Translations under genes and position numbers: made by a program
Notes under the pieces: generated by a model
Told to the model about the DNA's origin: nothing
The model's input: the letters and a program-made list of their open reading frames with translations, nothing else
Databases searched by the model: none
NCBI GenBank assembly: GCA_023231075.1
Contig: JALNWC010000034.1
Coordinates: forward strand, 1 to 12,951
Reading direction: 5' to 3'
Origin: Rhodoferax sp.
GTDB taxonomy: Bacteria; Pseudomonadota; Gammaproteobacteria; Burkholderiales; Burkholderiaceae_C
Length of the DNA: 12,951 nucleotides
Shown here: positions 5,975 through 12,951 of the stretch, one piece after another
How positions within the stretch are numbered: position 1 is the first letter of the stretch
How the letters are laid out: the number at the start of each line of letters is the position of its first letter

Positions 5975-7954
5975 TCATCCCTCCCGATACAAGGCAAACG
6001 GCAGCGGTGCGTAGTCCACGCCGTACTCCAGCAACTGCTTGTTGCTCATGTATTTGGCCGGTGCAAACACCAGATGGCGCTTGCCGTCACCTTTGCCACC
6101 GTTGCGTGCATGGCCCCAGTCGGCAAAACTTTTGGCACGGCTCAGCGTCAGTGCCGCCTCGGGCGACTTCAAAAACATCAGCTCAGGTTGGTACACCAGC
6201 CACACATGGGCGTCCTTGGCCTCGCCCAGGTAAAACGGCGGCGCATCTTTGGGCACGGGCAGCAAGGTGCCGCCGGTGGCGGTGTGAAACAGCCAGGCGC
6301 CCAGCGCGTCAAAGGCTGGCAGCGACTCGCCCGACAGCAGTTTTTCAATGTCCAGCGGCTCGCCCAGCGTGCAGTAGGTGAACTCGCCGCCCAGGCCGTC
6401 AACCCTCTCGGAGATGCGTTTTTCGCCCTCGACCTTGAGCATGCCGTCTTTGAGTTCGACGTTGAGTTTGTGGAAGCGCTTCTTTTTGGTTTGTGCCTGG
6501 GCCGCGTTGGACGAACCCGCTGGGAGGCTGGGCGGCAGCGCGTTCTGCTGCGTGTCCCCCGCCCGCGGTGCGGGCTCCTCCTTGACCTTCGCAGAACGCA
6601 CTGCCCCCCAGCCTCCCAGCTCCATTTGTGGCGAATCTTCGCTAAAACCTTCTTTGACCTTGATCGCCTCGATCCTGGCCAGCCACTGGTCGGCTTTTTT
6701 GAACTGGGTGAAGTTGATTTTTTCTTCCAGCAGCGTCTCGCGCTGGGTGCCCACCCAGGCGTAACCCTTGATGGCACGGCGCACCCGCTCGGCGGTGAGT
6801 TTGTCGGCGTAATCTTCGCCTTCGACCAGAATGAACCTGCGCCGGCCACCGTCTTTGGCGTTGGCTTTGAGGACGGCGTGGGCGGTGGTGCCACTACCAG
6901 CGAAGCTGTCCAGAATGAGCGAATCTGGCTCGCTGGCAAGCTCCAGAATGCGCTCGATCAAGGCCACCGGCTTGGGTGTGATGGTGCTTTCCTGGTCTTT
7001 CAGAACGCCCATTTCGAGCAATGTTTTTTTGGCGTCCTGAGTGTGGCCCACCTCGTTGTAAAACCAGAGGGTTTGGGGTGTGCGACCTTGTTTGACATCG
7101 GTCAGATAACGTTTCAAGCGTGGCTGATTGGCACCGTCCTCACCCCACCAAATCCGCCCATCAGCGTCCATTTCCTTAAATTTAGATTCTTTCACGCGCC
7201 AATAAGTGCCGGGTGGAGGCCCTTCAATCACTCGTCCGCTTGGGCAAGTAATTGAATACGTGCCTTCGCTGTAATAGTTCCGCGCTGACAAGTCACCCGA
7301 AGTCCAAGGCCCACGCGGATCGTTATCGGTATTTGTAAAACGGTCATCCATTTCCTGCGTTCGCTCCAGCAAATTGGGGCGCCAGAGTTGTTTGTCCTTG
7401 GCATAAATCAGCACATAGTCATGGTCTTCACTGAAAAACTGGGCCGTGTTTTTGGGTGAAAAATTCTTCTGCCAGATACACGTCGCCACAAAGTTATCCG
7501 CGCCAAAAATCTCGTCCAGAATGTCCCGCGCATGGTGCACCTCGTTGTCATCGAGCGTGATCCAGATCGAGCCGCGTTCTGACAGCAACTCGCGCAGCAG
7601 CACCAGCCGCGGCCACATCATGCACAGCCATTTGTCGTGGCGTAGCATGTCTTCACCATCCACCGGGTTGGTGGACAGCCACTCTTTCATGATCGGACTG
7701 TTGACGCCGTCGCTGTAACACCAGCCTTCGTTGCCGGTGTTGTAAGGCGGATCAATGAACACCAGATCAACCTGCCCCGCGTAACGCGGCAGCAGGCTTT
7801 TGAGCGCATGCAGGTTGTCGCCATGAATGATCAGATTGCTGCCCAGATCGGCCGGGCCAATGCCTTTGGCAACGTCCACCAGCAGCGGCCGATACGGCAC
7901 CGTGAGGTGGTGGTTGTAAACGTACTCTTTCCCTTTGAAGACGATTTCAGGCAT
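5975..7954 (-). CDS. mod: Type III restriction-modification methyltransferase Mod
   Basis: The modification and specificity subunit of a type III system: it recognises the target sequence, N6-methylates adenine using S-adenosylmethionine, and complexes with Res. It has 659 residues. The motif order is that of a beta-class amino-methyltransferase: catalytic DPPY at 68-71 (FIDPPYNTG) precedes the SAM-binding FAGSGTT at 351-357. The segment between (about 150-310) should hold the target-recognition domain; much of it (about 7141-7500) is only near 50% G+C against about 65-70% on both sides. Residues about 446-479 are encoded by a 102-bp palindromic element inserted in frame, giving a Pro/Ala/Gln-rich, probably disordered loop. 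The start ATG at 7952-7954 has only a weak ribosome binding site. The gene leads the operon mod - HEPN - MNT-Res. No frameshift or phase-variable simple repeat is seen. Confidence 0.96.
   Translation of the reverse strand: MPEIVFKGKEYVYNHHLTVPYRPLLVDVAKGIGPADLGSNLIIHGDNLHALKSLLPRYAGQVDLVFIDPPYNTGNEGWCYSDGVNSPIMKEWLSTNPVDGEDMLRHDKWLCMMWPRLVLLRELLSERGSIWITLDDNEVHHARDILDEIFGADNFVATCIWQKNFSPKNTAQFFSEDHDYVLIYAKDKQLWRPNLLERTQEMDDRFTNTDNDPRGPWTSGDLSARNYYSEGTYSITCPSGRVIEGPPPGTYWRVKESKFKEMDADGRIWWGEDGANQPRLKRYLTDVKQGRTPQTLWFYNEVGHTQDAKKTLLEMGVLKDQESTITPKPVALIERILELASEPDSLILDSFAGSGTTAHAVLKANAKDGGRRRFILVEGEDYADKLTAERVRRAIKGYAWVGTQRETLLEEKINFTQFKKADQWLARIEAIKVKEGFSEDSPQMELGGWGAVRSAKVKEEPAPRAGDTQQNALPPSLPAGSSNAAQAQTKKKRFHKLNVELKDGMLKVEGEKRISERVDGLGGEFTYCTLGEPLDIEKLLSGESLPAFDALGAWLFHTATGGTLLPVPKDAPPFYLGEAKDAHVWLVYQPELMFLKSPEAALTLSRAKSFADWGHARNGGKGDGKRHLVFAPAKYMSNKQLLEYGVDYAPLPFALYREG
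6519..6620 (-). repeat. 102-bp palindromic repeat element inserted in frame in mod
   Basis: Two 30-bp arms (6519-6548 and 6591-6620) are inverted copies of each other with 2 mismatches. The 42-bp centre contains a second perfect small stem, GCCCGC-GGT-GCGGGC (6561-6575). The length is 34 codons, so the mod frame is kept. It resembles mobile palindromic (REP/MITE-like) elements, and its position inside a gene recalls the in-frame palindromic elements known from Rickettsia. I cannot see whether further copies exist in this genome; there is none in this window. The strand given is that of the host gene. Confidence 0.8.
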
Positions 7955-8146
7955 GAGGTTCTCGGTTGGCGGTACGCTTGAGGGTGGCAGGTTGGGTGTG
8001 AATTTTCACACGTTGCAAATGCGTTTAGTCATGGCGCTTTGCCGGGCTGTGCTGTCAAACGCAGCTTGGCCAAATCATAGACGGCGTTTTTGTCGCGTCT
8101 GCCGACGGCGATCACTCCGGGGGTAAGACGTGCGCACCGACCCGCC
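7955..8146. other. mod leader / intergenic region
   Basis: 192 bp between the DUF2442-HTH stop and mod. It holds a 16-bp palindrome (listed separately) and a TTGACA hexamer on the minus strand at 8053-8058 without a convincing -10 at the right distance. It also holds a tiny ORF encoding MTKRICNV (about 8007-8033), whose ATG overlaps the stop of a 77-codon reading frame. I could not assign a product to that longer frame. Confidence 0.4.
7996..8011. promoter_or_regulatory. Palindrome upstream of mod, candidate operator
   Basis: GTGTGAA-AA-TTCACAC (minus-strand reading) has perfect 7-bp arms around a 2-bp centre, 41 bp upstream of the mod start. It fits a binding site for a dimeric regulator of the restriction operon. 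No regulator can be assigned from the sequence, and the site differs from the palindrome in front of the DUF4160 gene. Confidence 0.45.
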
Positions 8147-8599
8147 TTAGCCGTGAGCCACCTCGCCCACAGTCTCCCAACCCAGGCAGGCCAGCCAAAC
8201 GGTCTTGGGTATGGCTTTAGCGCCAGACAGATAGTAATTGAGCATCCGCCTGGACACGCCAATTGCCTCGGCGGCGCGCTCTTGCGTCAGGTCGTGTTTG
8301 TGCATCCAGTTGACCAAGCGTTCGTTGCCGATGCCACCCGCCTGCTCAATGGCCATATTGCGCAGGTTATCGGCGGCCAACTCCAGATCGTCGTCAACCC
8401 ACACCACATAGCCGCCACGGGAATCAACACGGGCGGTGGCAAACAGGGCGGGATTGCGTAGCGCAGCCAGTGCCGGATAAGCCTGGGCCACGCCAGAAAG
8501 ATCAACGGGCAGGGTCGCACCGTCGGCAAAGGTCAGCGTCAGGGCGCAAGGCGGGCGCACCGCCAGCGCAACCAGGGTGTGGTGGGGGTCATGAATCAT
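8147..8599 (-). CDS. DUF2442 protein fused to XRE-type helix-turn-helix domain
   Basis: 150 residues when started at the ATG overlapping the stop of the upstream DUF4160 gene (ATGA, 8596-8599). The open frame extends 18 codons further up, but that stretch lies inside the DUF4160 gene and lacks support. The N-terminal part (about 5-80) matches DUF2442 in style: TLTFADGATLPVDLSG, then NPALFATARVDS and GGYVVWVDDDLELAADNLR. The C-terminal part (about 95-145) is an XRE-like helix-turn-helix (LTQERAAEAIGVSRRMLNYYLSG). The DUF4160/DUF2442 pairing recurs in bacterial genomes and is often suspected to be toxin-antitoxin-like; the biochemical role is not established to my knowledge. By inference this protein binds the palindrome at 8839-8853 and represses its own operon. 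Confidence 0.82.
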   Translation of the reverse strand: MIHDPHHTLVALAVRPPCALTLTFADGATLPVDLSGVAQAYPALAALRNPALFATARVDSRGGYVVWVDDDLELAADNLRNMAIEQAGGIGNERLVNWMHKHDLTQERAAEAIGVSRRMLNYYLSGAKAIPKTVWLACLGWETVGEVAHG

Positions 8600-8826
8600 G
8601 GGTTGCACTCCTTGAAAATCTGTACGCAATAGGCGCGGTTGGCCTCTATCCATGCCAGCGCATCGGCAATGTCCGAGGCCCGTAGCGTGCGACTTGTGAC
8701 GACCAGCGTAGCGAGGTCAACCAGCGCATCGCGCCTGTCTGCCATGACCACATGCACATGGGGCGGCAAGTGGTCTGGCGTGTTGACCCGGATGGCCTTG
8801 TTGGACAGCTTGCATATCGTCGGCAT
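8596..8826 (-). CDS. DUF4160 family small protein
   Basis: A 76-residue protein starting MPTICKLSNKAIRV, with the family's PPHVHV signature at about residues 20-25, then DRRDALVDLATL. The frame extends nine codons upstream to a GTG, but that GTG lies inside the palindrome at 8839-8853 and would sit upstream of the predicted transcription start. The ATG at 8824-8826, with the family-typical MPTI opening, is preferred. It overlaps the DUF2442-HTH gene by 4 nt (ATGA), so the two are translationally coupled. The function is unknown; a toxin-antitoxin-like role is suggested only by the pairing and the small size. Confidence 0.8.
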   Translation of the reverse strand: MPTICKLSNKAIRVNTPDHLPPHVHVVMADRRDALVDLATLVVTSRTLRASDIADALAWIEANRAYCVQIFKECNP

Positions 8827-8832
8827 ATTGTC

Positions 8833-8862
8833 ATGATAGTGCAACAGTTGCACAAATTACAA
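8833..8862 (-). promoter_or_regulatory. Predicted sigma70 promoter of the DUF4160/DUF2442 operon
   Basis: Minus strand: -35 TTGTAA (8857-8862), 18-bp spacer, -10 TATCAT (8833-8838). Transcription would start about 6-7 nt later, at or next to the ATG of the DUF4160 gene, giving a leaderless or nearly leaderless message. No Shine-Dalgarno sequence is visible before that ATG, which agrees. Confidence 0.5.
8839..8853. promoter_or_regulatory. Perfect palindrome (operator candidate) in the promoter spacer
   Basis: GTGCAAC-A-GTTGCAC has perfect 7-bp arms around one central base and fills the spacer between the predicted -35 and -10 boxes. A bound dimer there would block RNA polymerase. The HTH protein encoded by the second gene of the operon is the obvious candidate ligand (inference). 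Confidence 0.6.
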
Positions 8863-8872
8863 GTAAATCACG

Positions 8873-8896
8873 AAAAAAGATGGCAGCGCCAACCAT
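8873..8896 (-). terminator. Weak candidate terminator after the FtsX-like permease
   Basis: On the minus strand, a short stem (ATGG...CCAT, or alternatively TGGC-GCT-GCCA) is followed by TCTTTTTT. The T-run is good but the stem is only 4 bp in either form, so it is a marginal call. It lies 23 nt after the permease stop and just upstream of the DUF4160 promoter. Confidence 0.3.
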
Positions 8897-8918
8897 TTAC
8901 CCGCACGAGCGCTAATCA

Positions 8919-11438
8919 TCACTGCGCCGCACTGCGCAGCGTCTGCATCACCGGGCGGTTCAAGACCTCGCGCAGGCCCCACCAACCGGCGGCCAGCGCC
9001 AGCACGGCGCCGGCCAGCGCGCCCAGCAGCGGCACCCACGGCGACACCACCCAGTCAAATTCAAAGACGTAGCGCGCCAGCGCCCAACCCACCGCGCTGG
9101 CCACCACAGAAGCCAGAAAACCGGCCAGCAGGCCGACACCGGCCAGCTCGATGCGCTGTACCTGGCGCAGCAGGCTGGCGCGTGCGCCGACGGCGCGCAT
9201 GATGGCATATTCACGGGCGCGCTCCTCGCGCGTGGCGGTCACGGCGGCAAACAGCACCACCAGGCCAGCCGCAAGTGCAAAGACAAACAGGAACTCCACG
9301 GCGCCAATGACCTGATCGAGCACACGCTGAATCTGGGCAATGGTGGCGGTCATGTCGACGCTGGTGATGTTGGGAAACTGGCGCACCAGCGCGGCATCGA
9401 AGCCTTTCGTCTCGGGTGCCTTGAAGGCGCTCATGTAAGTGGCGGGCACGCCTTCGAGCTGGTCCACCGGGTACATGACAAAGAAGTTGGCCCGCATCGA
9501 GGCCCAGTCCACCTTGCGCAGCGAGGTGATTCTGGACACGATCTGCATGCCGCCCACATCAAAGCTCAGGCTGTCGCCCAATGTCACACCCAGGGTCTTG
9601 GCAATGCCTTCTTCGACGCTGATGGCGCCCGCCTCGTCGGGCTGCCAGCGCCCGGCCACCACCACGTTTTGTTCAGGCCGGGTGGCGCTGTGCGAGAGGT
9701 TGAACTCGCGGTCCACCAGGCGCTGGGCGCGCTCGTCGGGGTAATCCGCGGGGCTGACGTTGCGCCCGTTGATGGCCACCAGACGGCCGCGGATCATCGG
9801 GAACCAGTCAAACCGGGCCACGCCCGCGTCTTTCAGGGCCTGCATGAAAGCCGGGCCCTGCTCGGGCATGACATTGATGACGAAGCGGTTCGGCGCGTCG
9901 GACGGTGAGGCCGCGCGCCAGCTGCTGATGAGGTCGGTGCGCAGCAGCACCAGCAGCACCAGCGCCAACAAGCCCACCGCCAGACTGCTGACCTGCACCA
10001 CGGCAAAGGCCGGACGGGCGGCAATTTGCCGCGTGGCCAGCACCACGGCCGTGGGTGCCGTGGCGTCGTTGACGACCGCGCGCAGCAGCTTGACCGCCAG
10101 CCAGCTCAAACCGGCGAACAGCAGCGTCGCCACGGCAAAACCGCCCACGGCAATCAGGCCCAATTTAAGGTCGCTGCTGGCCGCCAGCAGCAAGGCGGCA
10201 AAGCCCGTCACGCCCAGGCCCAGCACCATGAGCGATGCCGGTTTGAGCCCGCCGACATCGCGACGGATCACGCGCAGCGGTGGCACCTGGGCCAACTGCA
10301 AGACCGGCGGCAGGCCAAAAGCCAGCAGCAGCGTCAGCCCCATGCCCAGGCCAAACAGCACCGGCCAGAGGCCTGGGGCGGGCAAGGCCGAGTCCACCAG
10401 ACCGGCGAGCAGCGCGACAAAACCGTAATGAACAGCAAAGCCCAACAGCACGCCCAGGGCGCTGGCCAGCAGGCCGATCAGCACAAATTCAAAGCTGTAA
10501 GCGGCGGCAATGGTGCGTTGCGGCAAGCCCAGCACACGCAGCATGGCGCAGTCGTCCAGATGGCTGGCGGCAAAACCACGGGCCGCCAGCGCCACCGCCA
10601 CCGCACTGAGCAGCGCCGCCAGCAGGGCCACCAGGTTCAGGAACTTTTCGGCCCGATTGAGCGTGGTGCTGAGCTCGGGACGACCGCCTTCCAGGGCCTC
10701 GACCCTGGCGCCGCGCACGGCCTGCGACTCGACTTGTGCTTGCGCCCAGTCGACAAATTTCCGCACCGCCCGATCGTCGCCAGCCACCGCAAGCTGGTAA
10801 CGCAATCGGCTGGCGGGCTGGATCAGGCCGGTGGCCTGAACATCGGCCTGGTTGATCATGACGCGCGGTGCAAAATTCATGAAGCCCGCGCCCCGGTCGG
10901 GTTCGTTGACGATGATGCGACTCGCCTTAAACGTGCTGTCACCCAGCAGCAGATCGCCCCCGATTGGCACTTCAAGCGCCTCCAGCAAGGCGGCATCGAC
11001 CCAGACCTGGCCGGGCTGGGGAATGTCGCGGGTCAAGGCACCCGCTGAATCCGGCTGCTCGCTGACTTGCAAGCGCCCGCGCAAGGGGTAACCCTCGGCC
11101 ACCACCTTCAGCGACACCAGTTTGATGCCGCCACCGGCGAGCTCGGGCGCGCGCGCCATGGTCGGGAAGCTCAGGTTGATCGTCTGCTGCAAACCCAGGC
11201 TTTTGACTTGCGCCAGAAAAGCTTCAGGAATCGGGTTGTCGCTGGACACCACGGCATCGCCGCCCATCAACTGGCGCGCATCGCGCTGCAAACCGCCCTT
11301 GAGCCGGTCGGCAAAAAAACCTACCGCGGTCAGCGCCGCCACCGCCAGCGTCACCGCCACCATCAGCAAACGCAGTTCGCCGGCACGCAAATCGCGCGTG
11401 AGGGAGCGCCAGCCCAATTGCAAAAATGAAATCTTCAT
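8919..11438 (-). CDS. FtsX-like ABC transporter permease (YbbP type)
   Basis: An 839-residue inner-membrane protein of the large MacB/FtsX-like permease class, related to E. coli YbbP, in which two FtsX units are fused. The N-terminus is a cytosolic stretch followed by a transmembrane helix at about 22-42 and then a large soluble, presumably periplasmic, domain up to about 260. A block of hydrophobic helices fills about 265-505. A second soluble domain spans about 510-705, and a C-terminal FtsX core (707-839) adds three helices around the conserved TREERAREYAIMRAVGA stretch. Such permeases need a separate ATPase (YbbA/LolD-like); none is visible in the window. The substrate is unknown; lipoprotein, lipid or small-molecule export are family possibilities. 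The ATG at 11436-11438 has no clear Shine-Dalgarno sequence. Confidence 0.92.
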   Translation of the reverse strand: MKISFLQLGWRSLTRDLRAGELRLLMVAVTLAVAALTAVGFFADRLKGGLQRDARQLMGGDAVVSSDNPIPEAFLAQVKSLGLQQTINLSFPTMARAPELAGGGIKLVSLKVVAEGYPLRGRLQVSEQPDSAGALTRDIPQPGQVWVDAALLEALEVPIGGDLLLGDSTFKASRIIVNEPDRGAGFMNFAPRVMINQADVQATGLIQPASRLRYQLAVAGDDRAVRKFVDWAQAQVESQAVRGARVEALEGGRPELSTTLNRAEKFLNLVALLAALLSAVAVALAARGFAASHLDDCAMLRVLGLPQRTIAAAYSFEFVLIGLLASALGVLLGFAVHYGFVALLAGLVDSALPAPGLWPVLFGLGMGLTLLLAFGLPPVLQLAQVPPLRVIRRDVGGLKPASLMVLGLGVTGFAALLLAASSDLKLGLIAVGGFAVATLLFAGLSWLAVKLLRAVVNDATAPTAVVLATRQIAARPAFAVVQVSSLAVGLLALVLLVLLRTDLISSWRAASPSDAPNRFVINVMPEQGPAFMQALKDAGVARFDWFPMIRGRLVAINGRNVSPADYPDERAQRLVDREFNLSHSATRPEQNVVVAGRWQPDEAGAISVEEGIAKTLGVTLGDSLSFDVGGMQIVSRITSLRKVDWASMRANFFVMYPVDQLEGVPATYMSAFKAPETKGFDAALVRQFPNITSVDMTATIAQIQRVLDQVIGAVEFLFVFALAAGLVVLFAAVTATREERAREYAIMRAVGARASLLRQVQRIELAGVGLLAGFLASVVASAVGWALARYVFEFDWVVSPWVPLLGALAGAVLALAAGWWGLREVLNRPVMQTLRSAAQ

Positions 11439-11736
11439 GACGCAACGATAGCGTACTCAGGCAAAACCGGCAATCAGCCGATCCAGCAACCCGGCGCGGC
11501 GGGCGTGTTTGAACGGTTCAAGTCAACAGAACCTTGTCATGGCGGGCCGCCCGAATCCGGGCCGATACCGCACGCGGACCTTGAAGCTGAGGTGGTCATC
11601 CCGGACGCGATCCGGGGTCCAGGTGTTCCGGAAGACGTGCAAGCAGACCGAAAAAAATCAACGGTTGGGCCTGGACCCGCCGGCTGATCTGCAGCGGCGG
11701 ACTGACACGCGCCGTTCAGGCTCATAGCCCGTGAAT
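11439..11736. other. Intergenic region between glycosyltransferase and permease
   Basis: 298 bp with no supportable complete gene. It contains a REP-like palindrome (11600-11616) and a putative permease promoter on the minus strand: TTGCCG, 17 bp, TATCGT, ending 6 nt before the ATG. Its start-proximal part encodes, after an in-frame stop, a short tail reading FKHARRAGLLDRLIAGFA and then a stop (11457-11513), which looks like the end of a lost gene. No good terminator for the glycosyltransferase is visible. Confidence 0.5.
11600..11616. repeat. REP-like palindrome
   Basis: CCCGGA-CGCGA-TCCGGG is a perfect 6-bp stem with a 5-nt loop, in the context GTCATCCCGGACGCGATCCG. Dispersed intergenic repeats of this general form are common in proteobacteria. 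Only one copy is in the window. Confidence 0.5.
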
Positions 11737-12951
11737 TCAATCAAGGCGGCACCCGGACTCGACCAGGTCCAGACTTTTGATTGACGCTGCGCCAGCGTGT
11801 TGCTGGCCATGAAGTTGAATCACGTCCGAAAGAACCTCGACGAACCGGTCGTAAATTGCGTCCCAGTGCAGATGCGCCACACTCGCGGCGGCATTTTTTC
11901 GGATGGTGCTTTGCCGTTGCCGGTTGAGCGCCAGGCTCAGCGCCGCTTCGATGAAGTCGATTTCCGCGTTGCCCGGAACCGCTACGCCATTCAACTCCGT
12001 CGTAATCAATTCACGCGCCGCCGCACGGTCATAGGACACCACAGCCAGGCCACTGGCCAGCGCCTCAGGCACGACATTGCCAAACGTCTCCGTCAGACTG
12101 GGAAACAAAAACACATCCGCGGAGGCGTAATGCATGGCCAGCGCCTCACCTTGCTGAACGCCAGCGTAGATCGCAGTCGGGCAGTTTTCCTTCAACTGCT
12201 TTCGCTCCGGGCCGTCTCCGACAAAGACCAGTCTGGCGGTCGGCAAGCGATGCGCAATGGCCTTGAAGGCGGCCACCACAACGCCAATATTCTTCTCCTT
12301 GGCCAAACGCCCGACATTCATGATCACCAGGTCATCGGCGCCCACACCCCAACGCTCACGCAAGCCCTGTGAACGCTTGTCTGCAGAAAACTGCCGGGTC
12401 TCCACGCCCCTGGACAGCAGGGTTACATGGTCAAAAGCCAATGCCTGCAAATCCTGCATCATGGCCCTGGTCGGCACCATGGTGGCCAGGGTGCGGTTGT
12501 GCAGCCTGCGCAGATAGCCCTCGATCAGGGTCCTGAACCAACCCATGCCGTAGTAGCGCGAGTAGCTTTGAAAATTGGTATGAAACGAACTGCTGACAGG
12601 CAAATGCAACACATGTGCTGCGTTCACAGCAGACCAGCCCAGCGGGCCCTCGGTCACGACATGCACGATATCGGGCCTTTTTTGCTTCCAGAGTTTCAAC
12701 AGCCGACTGCGCGAAGGAAAGCCCACGCGCAATTCCGGGTAGGTCGGAATCGGCATGCCGCGAAACAGGACCTGCTCCAGATCAACTTGTTCTGAAGGGC
12801 TGACTTCGTCGAATTGACGCGGGCGCAACAGTTGAACGACATGCCCACGCTGCAACAAAGCAGCAACAATCCGCCCCAAAGTCATGGCGACCCCATTGAC
12901 TTCGGGCGGATAGGTTTCTGTGACAATCGCAACGCGAAGGCGCGGCGCGAT
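11737..12951 (-). CDS. Glycosyltransferase family 4 (GT-B), 5' end beyond the window
   Basis: The reading frame is open to the right edge, so the true start is outside; 404 residues are visible. An ATG at 12883-12885 is internal, because the family N-terminus (RVAIVTETYPPEVNGVA) lies upstream of it and ends at that Met. This opening, the mid-protein SSSFHTNF stretch, NVGRLAKEKN, VFVGDGPER and the nucleotide-sugar-binding EX7E motif (ETFGNVVPE) mark a retaining GT-B enzyme of the GT4 family. It is closest in style to SqdX/MgtA-like enzymes that glycosylate lipids or build mannosyl-glycans on the inner face of the cytoplasmic membrane. Donor and acceptor cannot be told from the sequence. The last 20 or so residues look like an unconserved tail. 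Confidence 0.93.
   Translation of the reverse strand: MAPRLRVAIVTETYPPEVNGVAMTLGRIVAALLQRGHVVQLLRPRQFDEVSPSEQVDLEQVLFRGMPIPTYPELRVGFPSRSRLLKLWKQKRPDIVHVVTEGPLGWSAVNAAHVLHLPVSSSFHTNFQSYSRYYGMGWFRTLIEGYLRRLHNRTLATMVPTRAMMQDLQALAFDHVTLLSRGVETRQFSADKRSQGLRERWGVGADDLVIMNVGRLAKEKNIGVVVAAFKAIAHRLPTARLVFVGDGPERKQLKENCPTAIYAGVQQGEALAMHYASADVFLFPSLTETFGNVVPEALASGLAVVSYDRAAARELITTELNGVAVPGNAEIDFIEAALSLALNRQRQSTIRKNAAASVAHLHWDAIYDRFVEVLSDVIQLHGQQHAGAASIKSLDLVESGCRLD

Noticed and set aside
5594..7255. Very long plus-strand ORF (553 codons)
   Set aside because: It lies antisense to the HEPN and mod genes, whose motifs are unmistakable, and its own translation shows no recognisable domain. Long antisense frames are common in GC-rich coding DNA.
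8029..8262. 77-codon minus-strand ORF between DUF2442-HTH and mod
   Set aside because: Its first half is out of frame inside the HTH gene, and the rest (ending in QPGKAP) matches nothing I recognise.
8600..8653. Upstream 18-codon extension of the DUF2442-HTH ORF
   Set aside because: It lies wholly inside the DUF4160 gene. The ATGA-overlap start fits both the family's length and operon coupling.
1633..8853. tRNA-Arg as the integration site of the 2.2-8.9 kb defence island
   Set aside because: The tRNA 3' end points away from the island, towards queC. No integrase and no repeat of the tRNA 3' end were seen on the island side or at its far end.
10026..11048. Plus-strand ORF of 340 codons opposite the FtsX-like permease
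   Set aside because: Gln/His/Arg-rich, low-complexity translation typical of a shadow frame; the minus-strand permease is well supported.
1..12951. CRISPR array, insertion sequence, integrase or rRNA
   Set aside because: No regularly spaced direct repeats, transposase or integrase motifs, or rRNA-like sequence were seen on either strand.

Overview
The window reads as chromosomal DNA of a betaproteobacterium, most likely a Comamonadaceae-type Burkholderiales (Rhodoferax/Polaromonas-like). This is an inference from the protein flavour, the moderately high G+C and the gene types. Every gene I can support is on the minus strand, so transcription runs from high to low coordinates. No convincing plus-strand gene was found.

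Layout from low to high coordinate: (1) 1-1441, a queuosine-precursor pair, queC followed two bases later by a tandem-domain QueD that runs off the left edge. (2) 1633-1709, tRNA-Arg(ACG) with its own extended -10 promoter and an intrinsic terminator. (3) 1761-2204, a group II truncated haemoglobin. (4) 2502-7954, a type III restriction-modification operon of unusual build: mod, then a small HEPN-family gene, then one long ORF in which a minimal nucleotidyltransferase (MNT) is fused to the N-terminus of the Res helicase-nuclease. (5) 8147-8826, a DUF4160 / DUF2442-HTH gene pair with a perfect palindrome inside its predicted promoter. (6) 8919-11438, a large FtsX-like ABC permease. (7) 11439-11736, an intergenic stretch with a REP-like palindrome and a possible gene remnant. 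(8) 11737-12951, a GT4 glycosyltransferase whose start lies beyond the right edge.

The main discovery candidate is region 4. A HEPN toxin-like gene and its cognate MNT antitoxin-like partner are embedded between mod and res, and the MNT is covalently joined to the restriction subunit. The joints are tight: 3 nt between mod and HEPN, and an ATGA overlap between HEPN and MNT-Res. The HEPN gene plus MNT domain (about 5230-5971) is roughly 50% G+C by hand count, against about 60-73% in sampled helicase and Mod-C-terminal segments, which suggests that a toxin-antitoxin cassette was captured into a pre-existing mod-res operon. My inference is that HEPN activity is tied to the presence or state of Res, giving either an addiction device for the restriction system or a second, abortive layer of phage defence.

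The mod gene also carries a 102-bp inverted-repeat element inserted in frame. A further toxin-antitoxin-like pair lies just upstream. Together, 2.2-8.85 kb looks like a small defence island between ordinary chromosomal genes.
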